Assembly (NCBI GenBank): GCA_021199145.1
Contig: JAJQIP010000212.1
Span: forward strand, 1-12,517
Origin: Porphyromonadaceae bacterium
Lineage (GTDB): Bacteria; Bacteroidota; Bacteroidia; Bacteroidales; UBA11471
Length of the DNA stretch: 12,517 nucleotides
Reading direction: 5' to 3'
The notes under the pieces were generated by a model. The model had not been told where the DNA came from. It searched no databases and saw nothing but the letters and a program-made list of their open reading frames with translations. This document shows, one piece after another, positions 7,150 to 12,517 of this stretch. Made by a program: the position numbers and the translations under genes. Every line of letters begins with the position of its first letter. Within the stretch, counting starts at the first letter, position 1.

Positions 7150-8223
7150 ATGAACAGTTTTGGAAATATATTTCGGCTGACCACATTTGGTGAGTCTCAC
7201 GGCCGTGCCCTTGGCGGGGTCGTCGATGGAATGCCGGCGGGCATAGCGGTGGATATTGATTTTATACAGCAGGAGCTTGACCGCCGCCGTCCCGGGCAAT
7301 CGCTCCTTGTTTCGCCTCGAAAGGAGGGCGATCGGGTGGAGATTCTTTCCGGCCTTTTTGAGGGTCGTTCTACCGGAACACCGATTGGTTTTGTCGTCTA
7401 TAATCAAAATCAGGATTCCTCCGATTATGAGCATTTAAAGGCGTGTTATCGTCCTTCGCATGCCGATTTTACCTATGCGGTGAAATACGGTATACGTGAT
7501 TATCGGGGTGGAGGGCGCTCCTCTGCCCGGGAAACGCTCTCCCGTTGTGTGGCCGGTGCCTTGGCTAAGTTGGCTTTGCGTGAATTGGGCATCGAAGTGT
7601 GCGCCTATACTTCGCAAGTGGGCCCGATTGCTTTGTCGGGCGGATATGCCGATTATGACCTCTCCCGGAGGGAAGAGAACAGCGTGCGGTGTCCCGACCC
7701 CGAGACGGCGCAGCGCATGATGGACCTTATTTCGGAGGTGAAAGCTGCCGGTGATACGATAGGCGGTGTCGTTACGGGCGTGATTCGGGGAGTCCCCGCA
7801 GGGTTGGGCGAACCGGTGTTCAACAAGCTGCATGCCGATTTGGGAGCGGCCATGTTGGGAATCAATGCCGTGAAGGGATTTGAGTACGGAATGGGCTTTG
7901 ACGGCGTGCAATACCGGGGGTCACAGATGAACGATTCGTTCCGGATGGAAGGTGGGCGTGTTGTTACCGCTACCAATCATTCGGGAGGGGTACAGGGCGG
8001 CATCTCCAACGGACAGGATATCTATTTCCGGGTGGCATTCAAGCCGGTACCTACCCTGTTGCAGGAACTCTCGACGATTGATGAAAAGGGAAATCCTGTC
8101 ATTGTCAAGCCCCGTGGCAGGCACGATCCGTGCGTGTTGCCCCGTGCCGTACCGGTGGTTGAAGCGATGGCCGCTATGGTCGTGTTGGACCACTATCTGA
8201 TGAACAAAACAAAACACCTATAA
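7150..8223 (+). CDS. aroC: Chorismate synthase
   Basis: The 357-residue product carries out the last step of the shikimate pathway, the FMNH2-dependent elimination of phosphate from 5-enolpyruvylshikimate-3-phosphate to give chorismate in the cytoplasm. Seen here: the first family signature TFGESHGRALGG (12-23) with catalytic H17, RPSHAD with the second catalytic His (H104), the second signature in RGGGRSSARET (119-129), GGISNGQD (283-290) and the third signature around KPRGRHDPCVLPRAVPV (320-336). Length is normal for bacterial AroC. Reading could extend in frame to a TTG at 7120, but homologues begin at MNSFGN-like sequence and a strong Shine-Dalgarno sequence precedes 7150. The M20 peptidase gene follows 10 bases after the stop, so the two probably share a transcript although their functions are not obviously linked. 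Confidence 0.96.
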   Translation: MNSFGNIFRLTTFGESHGRALGGVVDGMPAGIAVDIDFIQQELDRRRPGQSLLVSPRKEGDRVEILSGLFEGRSTGTPIGFVVYNQNQDSSDYEHLKACYRPSHADFTYAVKYGIRDYRGGGRSSARETLSRCVAGALAKLALRELGIEVCAYTSQVGPIALSGGYADYDLSRREENSVRCPDPETAQRMMDLISEVKAAGDTIGGVVTGVIRGVPAGLGEPVFNKLHADLGAAMLGINAVKGFEYGMGFDGVQYRGSQMNDSFRMEGGRVVTATNHSGGVQGGISNGQDIYFRVAFKPVPTLLQELSTIDEKGNPVIVKPRGRHDPCVLPRAVPVVEAMAAMVVLDHYLMNKTKHL

Positions 8224-8233
8224 TCTTTTAACT

Positions 8234-9592
8234 ATGGATATTAATTCTTACATCGAGGCGAATGCGTCTCGGTTTACCGAAGAGCTTTTCTCTTTAATCC
8301 GCATTCCCTCTATCAGTTCCGATTCTTCCCGCAAGGCCGATATGGAGGCGTGTGCTTGTCGTTGGCGGGAACTCCTTTTGTCGGCCGGAGTTGATTGTGC
8401 CGAAGTGATGCCGACCTCTGCGGCTCCAGTGGTCTTTGCCGAGAAAATAATCGATGTTTCAAAGCCTACAGTGCTTGTTTACGGCCATTATGACGTAATG
8501 CCCGTGGAGCCGTTGGAGTTGTGGAAGAGCGACCCGTTTGAACCGGTCATCAAAGAGGGAATCCTCTACGCTCGGGGAGCCGACGATGATAAAGGACAGT
8601 CGTTCCTGCAGTTGAAAGCCTTTGAATATGCCTTGAAAGAGGGCCTTTTAGGTTGCAATGTCAAATTCCTCATTGAGGGAGGGGAGGAGATTGGTTCTCC
8701 CGGAGTGGAGGAGTTTTGTCGTTCCCATATCGATTTGCTCAAAGCCGATGTTATTCTGGTTTCGGATACCAGCATGGTAGGAGCGGATATCCCCTCCATT
8801 ACGACCGGATTACGGGGGTTAGCTTATTGGCAGGTGGAGGTGACCGGTCCCAATCACGATTTGCATTCGGGCATTTTTGGAGGAGCGGTCGCTAATCCCG
8901 TCAATGTCTTGTGTCAGCTGATTGCTTCACTTACCGATGCCGACGGTCGGATTACTTTACCCGGATTTTACGACGATGTCGAGGAGGTCTCCTCTCTCGA
9001 GCGGGAGATGCTGGCGGCGGTTCCGTACGATGAAGAGCACTATAAGGCTAATGTGGGTGTGAAGAACCTTTTCGGGGAGAAGGGGTATACAACCCTTGAG
9101 CGGACGGCTATACGTCCTACGTTCGATGTTTGTGGAATATGGGGCGGTTATACGGGAGAAGGGGCCAAGACCGTTCTCCCTTCCAAAGCCTATGCCAAGT
9201 TGTCAAGCCGTCTCGTCCCGCATCAGAATCACCACAAGATAGAGCGGTTGCTGATAGATTATTTGAAGCGGTTGGCTCCCGATACGGTACAAATCAATGT
9301 GGAGGCGATACATGGCGGGGAGTCTTACGTATGTCCTATCGACCTCCCTGCTTACAAGGCGGCGGAGAAGGGGTATGAGGAGGCTTTTGGCAAACGTCCT
9401 CTGGCGGTACGTCGGGGAGGAAGCATTCCTATTATCGCCGTTTTCGAACAGGTGTTGGGGATTAAATCCATTCTCATGGGATTTGGCTTGGAGAGTGACG
9501 CCACTCATTCTCCCAATGAGAATATTCCGGTGGATATTCTGAAGAAGGGCATTGTGGCCATTGTCGGATTTTATAAAAATTTCGGGCGGTAA
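8234..9592 (+). CDS. M20 family metallodipeptidase (CNDP/carnosinase-like)
   Basis: This 452-residue protein belongs to the M20 di-zinc peptidases of the carnosinase/CNDP2 group and is likely a cytoplasmic dipeptidase, since no signal peptide is visible. Zinc ligands and catalytic residues are all present: H85 and D87 (YGHYDVMP), the bridging Asp in GADDDKGQ (about D118), the Glu pair in EGGEEIGS (E151, E152), D178 (SDTS) and H425 (DATHSPNE). The lid-domain histidine in NHDLHSG (H211), which reaches across the dimer interface in this group, is also present. Length fits the group. It starts 10 bases after aroC and is followed by a strong stem-loop. The exact dipeptide preference cannot be told from sequence; a related acylase or DapE-like function is less likely given the CNDP-type lid. 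Confidence 0.93.
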   Translation: MDINSYIEANASRFTEELFSLIRIPSISSDSSRKADMEACACRWRELLLSAGVDCAEVMPTSAAPVVFAEKIIDVSKPTVLVYGHYDVMPVEPLELWKSDPFEPVIKEGILYARGADDDKGQSFLQLKAFEYALKEGLLGCNVKFLIEGGEEIGSPGVEEFCRSHIDLLKADVILVSDTSMVGADIPSITTGLRGLAYWQVEVTGPNHDLHSGIFGGAVANPVNVLCQLIASLTDADGRITLPGFYDDVEEVSSLEREMLAAVPYDEEHYKANVGVKNLFGEKGYTTLERTAIRPTFDVCGIWGGYTGEGAKTVLPSKAYAKLSSRLVPHQNHHKIERLLIDYLKRLAPDTVQINVEAIHGGESYVCPIDLPAYKAAEKGYEEAFGKRPLAVRRGGSIPIIAVFEQVLGIKSILMGFGLESDATHSPNENIPVDILKKGIVAIVGFYKNFGR

Positions 9593-9604
9593 AAGCGGCC
9601 GCTT
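9593..9604. repeat. Perfect 12-base palindrome right after the M20 stop codon
   Basis: AAGCGGCCGCTT is a perfect 12-base palindrome beginning at the base after the TAA. With no loop it cannot form a good hairpin in RNA. It may be coincidental, or a small addition to the terminator region that follows. Confidence 0.4.
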
Positions 9605-9622
9605 CGTTTCCGTTTTATCTCG

Positions 9623-9654
9623 ATAGGGAGGACGATGGTTTTCGTCTTCCCTAT
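9623..9654. terminator. Strong stem-loop terminator between convergent genes
   Basis: Arms of 13 bases (9623-9635 and 9642-9654) pair throughout, with a single G-T wobble, around the 6-base loop TGGTTT. On the plus strand the stem is followed by TTT then GG, giving a short T-run. On the minus strand a looser AT-rich stretch follows. It lies between the M20 gene end and the end of the convergent lipoprotein gene, so it probably serves both. Confidence 0.78.
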
Positions 9655-9678
9655 TTTGGTATCTGCCGAAAGGAAATG

Positions 9679-11109
9679 CTATTCTTCTGCCGTTTCAAGA
9701 GGGGTGTAGTTGCTGGCTCCTATATCAGGTGGCGTGCCGTCGGTAGGTCGGGACTGTCCGTAGAGGTCGGTGAGCGTCGTATCGGTCAGATAGTCGGTGC
9801 TGCCGCTTTCCCGGGCAGGTGACTCTTCTGTGAGCCGGAAATCAAAGATATAGTCTTCTCCGGTGGAAACAAAGGCCGGGTCTTCACCCCAAAGGCAGCG
9901 GACGAAGTTCTCGTCATCTTCTCCCTCGACTTGGAAGAGGCAGTTGTCGAACATGACGTTCATCCCTTCGATGTCGCTGGGAGAGAGGAGGGTGCTGCGA
10001 CTGGTCACGATGCAGTTGGCCAGAAGAAGGCGGGGTTGTTCGTCTGTGGAAAGGGAGTCGGTCGGACTATATCCTGTGAGGGTGAGGGCGGCCGAAGAGA
10101 TAATGTCCCAGGAGTAGAGATTGGACACGGTGCACTGAATCCACTCCGAAGGACAGTCGGTGAGGTTGAGCAGCGCTCCGCCCGCATTGGTCAGTTGGCA
10201 GTTGTAGCCATTGATACGGGCATGTGAGGCCGAGATGAGGTGCGATGCCGCATTGTGTACGATGCTGTGTTGCAAGGTGAGTTTCGGACGGGCGACATCC
10301 CCCGAATCAACACGTATTCCCCACGAGGAGCCGTGCATGTCGACATAATCCCAAACATTTTCATAGCTCTCCGGTCCGAACTCTATGCCGCCCCATTGTC
10401 CGGAATAGTAGTCATAGGGCAGGTCGGAAAAGAGGTTGTCGGTCCGGTCGCCTCGCAGGGTGACCCGTCTCTCCGCCGAACCTTGCGCTACCATACGTCC
10501 GTCAATCCGAAGAAAGGCCTTGTCGTGCAAATAGAGGGTTGTTCCTTCCGTCATAGTCAGGGTCGCTCCGGAGGCGACGATGAGGCTGTCGTAGAGGAGG
10601 AACGGGCGTTCGGCGGTGAGGGTGGTGTCGGCGGTGAAAAATTTTCCCCCTTGGAACACGGTGGCGTTCTGTCCATAGGCTTCCAGTTTTACATCTTGCT
10701 CTTTCCCGTTGGTGCGGAAGACGATGGAGTCTCTGACCACGAAGGGGGTGTCGACTTCAGTAGGGGGAATAGTGGCCTCTACAAAGACGTAGAGGCTGTC
10801 TTTGCCTTGTAGCTCTATGGGACCGATATCGGGGCCTTTTTCTCCGTCAACATTGATGTAAAAGCCCGACCGGTCGGCATCGGCCAGCCGTACCGACTCG
10901 ATGCGGACGGCATCATTGTTGCGGTTGTAAACCCGGAAGGAGAGAGTAGTGCTCCCTTTGCCGGTGAAGAGAGTGTCGAATCGGACAATTTCGGTCGAGA
11001 AGGAGAGAATATGGGTCGGGTCGGTGCTGAACTTCTCGTCGAGGCAGGCCGTGGTCAGGAAGCTCAATCCTGCCAGAAAAAAGCCGATGAAGATGCCGCT
11101 GTTTTTCAT
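9679..11109 (-). CDS. Predicted outer-membrane lipoprotein with right-handed beta-helix
   Basis: This 476-residue protein begins with a lipoprotein signal peptide (hydrophobic residues about 5-18, then TTAC with the acylated Cys at 22). The next residues LDEKF are acidic, resembling the surface-export signals of Bacteroidetes lipoproteins. Residues about 32-148 look like an Ig-like beta-sandwich, with FRVYNRNNDAVRI (58-70) resembling choice-of-anchor D type domains. Residues about 150-400 consist of short repeating beta strands (GATLTMTEGTTLYL, 181-194, and HSIVHNAASHLISAS, 281-295) typical of a right-handed parallel beta-helix. The C-terminus ends with PPDIGASNY (460-468), like the tail of choice-of-anchor Q beta-helix proteins. 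I do not recognise a specific function. Enzymatic polysaccharide cleavage is possible for this fold, but no catalytic motif is evident. It is convergent with the M20 gene and divergent from lpxB, and no clear promoter is seen upstream. Confidence 0.82.
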   Translation of the reverse strand: MKNSGIFIGFFLAGLSFLTTACLDEKFSTDPTHILSFSTEIVRFDTLFTGKGSTTLSFRVYNRNNDAVRIESVRLADADRSGFYINVDGEKGPDIGPIELQGKDSLYVFVEATIPPTEVDTPFVVRDSIVFRTNGKEQDVKLEAYGQNATVFQGGKFFTADTTLTAERPFLLYDSLIVASGATLTMTEGTTLYLHDKAFLRIDGRMVAQGSAERRVTLRGDRTDNLFSDLPYDYYSGQWGGIEFGPESYENVWDYVDMHGSSWGIRVDSGDVARPKLTLQHSIVHNAASHLISASHARINGYNCQLTNAGGALLNLTDCPSEWIQCTVSNLYSWDIISSAALTLTGYSPTDSLSTDEQPRLLLANCIVTSRSTLLSPSDIEGMNVMFDNCLFQVEGEDDENFVRCLWGEDPAFVSTGEDYIFDFRLTEESPARESGSTDYLTDTTLTDLYGQSRPTDGTPPDIGASNYTPLETAEE

Positions 11110-11196
11110 ATACGATAGAAACGTTTTTCTTCCGCTTTTAGTATGTTTTGGTGCTCCTATCCGTTTAAAATTCTTAGTAATAATAACTTATACAGG

Positions 11197-11232
11197 AAGT
11201 TTGTTATTTTGTCAAAGTTTGTTATTTTTGTC
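11197..11232 (+). repeat. Imperfect tandem repeat spanning the lpxB promoter
   Basis: AAGTTTGTTATTTTGTC (11197-11213) is followed after one base by AAGTTTGTTATTTTTGTC (11215-11232). The copies differ only by one T. The first copy supplies the -33 element and the second supplies the -7 element of the lpxB promoter, and the extra T in the second copy is what completes the TAnnTTTG match. Confidence 0.75.
11200..11230 (+). promoter_or_regulatory. Bacteroidetes-type promoter for lpxB
   Basis: A -33 TTTG (11200-11203) and a -7 TATTTTTG (11223-11230) are separated by exactly 19 bases, and both match the consensus exactly. Transcription would begin near 11237 and give a leader of under 30 bases before the ATG at 11265. 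This is one of the two best promoter matches in the window. Confidence 0.7.
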
Positions 11233-11264
11233 CATGCGTTCGTTTTCCAAGAAATAGCGTTTTT

Positions 11265-12407
11265 ATGAAATACTATCTGATAGCGGGAGAGGCTTCGGGC
11301 GACCTTCATGCGGCGAATCTGATGCGGGCCATTCTGGCGGAGGACCCTCGGGCCGAGTTCCGTTTTCTCGGGGGTGATGCCATGCTACAGGTGGGCGGAA
11401 CGCTGGTGCGCCACTATCGGGAGATGGCCTATATGGGCTTTATACAGGTGGCGTTGCATCTCCGTCAGGTCTTGCGTAACATCGTTTTATGCAAGGAAGA
11501 TTTGGCCGCCCATCGGCCTGATGTGCTGATATTGGTCGACTATCCCGGCTTCAACCTCAAAATGGCACGCTATGCCAAAGAGGAGTTGCACCTGCCGGTC
11601 TACTACTATATCTCCCCCAAAATCTGGGCATGGAAAGAGTATCGTATCAAGACGATTAAACGTTATGTCGATCGTATCTATTCTATTCTTCCTTTCGAGG
11701 TGGAGTTTTATCATAAACGAAACTACCCGGTCGATTATGTGGGCAATCCTACGGTCGATGAGCTGGCGGTCCGTCCCGATGCCGAGGAGAGTTTTGCCCG
11801 TTTCATCGGAGAAAACCGGTTGTCCGACAAGCCGATTATCGCTCTGTTGCCCGGTAGTCGTCTGGCGGAGATACACGACAACTTGAAGATTATGATTGAG
11901 GCGGCATCGGCTTTCCCGGCCTATCAGCTGGTGATTGCCGGCGCACCGGGGGTATCGCCCGATTTTTACCGTCCCTATGTGCGGAAGGGTGAGGTGTCGA
12001 TTGTTTTCGGTAAGACCTATCGCCTGTTGCAACAGGCCCGTGCCGCCTTGGTGACTTCGGGTACGGCTACCTTAGAGACGGCTCTTTTGCGGGTCCCGCA
12101 GGTGGTGGGCTATTATATGCGAGGGGGGCGGTTTACCTATGCCTTCTTCCGTTCCTTAATCAAAGTCAATTACGTTTCCTTGGTCAACCTCATTGCCGAT
12201 GCTCCCGTGGTGGAGGAGTTGCTGGTTCACCATTTCACGGCCGAGAATGCCCGTCGGGCCTTGGCTCCGCTGTTGGACGATACACCGCAACGGGAAGCCC
12301 AGCTACGGGGGTACGAGGCGATGGCCCTGCGGTTAGGACCGGCAGGGGCCCCGCAACGGGCGGCCCGCCTTATTCTCCAAGCCCTTTCCGCTTCCGATAA
12401 GCGGTGA
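11265..12407 (+). CDS. lpxB: Lipid-A-disaccharide synthase
   Basis: The 380-residue product is a GT19-family glycosyltransferase that joins UDP-2,3-diacylglucosamine and lipid X to form the lipid A disaccharide at the inner face of the cytoplasmic membrane. Seen here: the N-terminal AGEASGD (7-13), LGGDAM (35-40), VDYPGFN (91-97) at the position of the conserved catalytic Asp region, ISPKIWAW (116-123), YVGNP (158-162), LLPGSR (194-199) and the donor-binding TSGTATLE (264-271), with VNYVSLVNLI (301-310) near the C-terminus. Length is normal. The start follows directly after a consensus promoter with a short leader and no Shine-Dalgarno sequence. It is divergent from the beta-helix lipoprotein gene. 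A small perfect stem (CCGCTT 12388-12393 with AAGCGG 12399-12404) overlaps the end of the gene. Confidence 0.96.
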   Translation: MKYYLIAGEASGDLHAANLMRAILAEDPRAEFRFLGGDAMLQVGGTLVRHYREMAYMGFIQVALHLRQVLRNIVLCKEDLAAHRPDVLILVDYPGFNLKMARYAKEELHLPVYYYISPKIWAWKEYRIKTIKRYVDRIYSILPFEVEFYHKRNYPVDYVGNPTVDELAVRPDAEESFARFIGENRLSDKPIIALLPGSRLAEIHDNLKIMIEAASAFPAYQLVIAGAPGVSPDFYRPYVRKGEVSIVFGKTYRLLQQARAALVTSGTATLETALLRVPQVVGYYMRGGRFTYAFFRSLIKVNYVSLVNLIADAPVVEELLVHHFTAENARRALAPLLDDTPQREAQLRGYEAMALRLGPAGAPQRAARLILQALSASDKR

Positions 12408-12425
12408 TAATTCCCTGAAAAAGAG

Positions 12426-12468
12426 CTGTTTTCTTGCAGGAAAGATGGAAAAATTGTGCAAAAAACAG
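12426..12468 (+). other. AT-rich hairpin downstream of lpxB
   Basis: CTGTTTT (12426-12432) pairs with AAAACAG (12462-12468) and TTGCA (12434-12438) with TGCAA (12457-12461), leaving one bulged C and an 18-base loop. No T-run follows, so it is not a classic terminator. It could stabilise the lpxB transcript end or be chance. Otherwise the final 110 bases show only a short TTAGA-A-TCTAA inverted repeat (12496-12506) and no gene. Confidence 0.35.
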
Positions 12469-12517
12469 GGTGAAATCGTATAGAAACAGTTCACATTAGA
12501 ATCTAAAAAACTCAGAA

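Noticed and set aside
6922..7434. Minus-strand reading frame of 170 codons across the DJ-1/aroC divergent region
   Set aside because: It runs through the conserved start of aroC and across both promoter regions, with no recognisable domain.
9595..9602. GCGGCCGC palindrome as a cloning scar or engineered site
   Set aside because: The surrounding sequence continues naturally into a terminator and the neighbouring gene; a single rare restriction site is expected by chance in DNA of this composition.
10240..10812. Plus-strand reading frame of 190 codons inside the lipoprotein gene
   Set aside because: It is antisense to a protein with a clear lipobox and beta-helix pattern; the translation has no recognisable motif and there is no promoter at its start.

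Overview
This window looks like chromosomal core sequence from a member of the Bacteroidota, most likely the order Bacteroidales. Four points support this. There is a type IX secretion sortase gene (porU), a system restricted to this phylum. Promoters fit the Bacteroidetes -33/-7 form (TTTG, 19 bases, TAnnTTTG) rather than the E. coli form. Most genes lack a Shine-Dalgarno sequence. There is also an envelope lipoprotein with an acidic stretch just after the lipid-bearing cysteine. Base composition is moderate and codon use looks even across all genes. By impression it resembles Barnesiella-like Bacteroidales, but the genus is a guess.

Layout. Bases 1-2577 hold a minus-strand, operon-like set read rex, FAH-family hydrolase, porU; porU runs off the left edge, so only about its first 406 codons are present. 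A 125-base divergent promoter region (2578-2702) separates rex from a plus-strand pair: a YciH/SUI1-type translation factor (2703-3047) and, 6 bases on, a 1092-residue RecB/AddA-like helicase-nuclease (3054-6332). A hairpin at 6361-6392 lies between this pair and a convergent DJ-1/PfpI gene (6411-6959, minus). A second divergent region (6960-7149) leads into aroC (7150-8223) and an M20 dipeptidase (8234-9592), spaced by 10 bases. A strong stem-loop (9623-9654) separates these from a convergent lipoprotein gene with a predicted beta-helix (9679-11109, minus). A third divergent region (11110-11264), with a clear promoter inside a tandem repeat, drives lpxB (11265-12407). The last 110 bases hold an AT-rich hairpin and no recognisable gene.

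How the genes fit together. Most are housekeeping genes: chorismate synthesis (aroC), peptide breakdown (M20), lipid A synthesis (lpxB), double-strand-break processing (helicase-nuclease) and redox-sensing repression (rex). PorU and LpxB both serve the outer membrane: PorU attaches type IX cargo to anionic LPS, and LpxB builds the lipid A core. They are about 10 kb apart here and need not be co-regulated. No gene-free stretch exceeds 190 bases. I see no rRNA, tRNA, CRISPR array, insertion sequence, prophage or recognisable defence island. I found no convincing new multi-gene system. The more interesting points are the rex-FAH-porU linkage, the helicase-nuclease with no adjacent AddB/RecC partner, and the promoter architectures.
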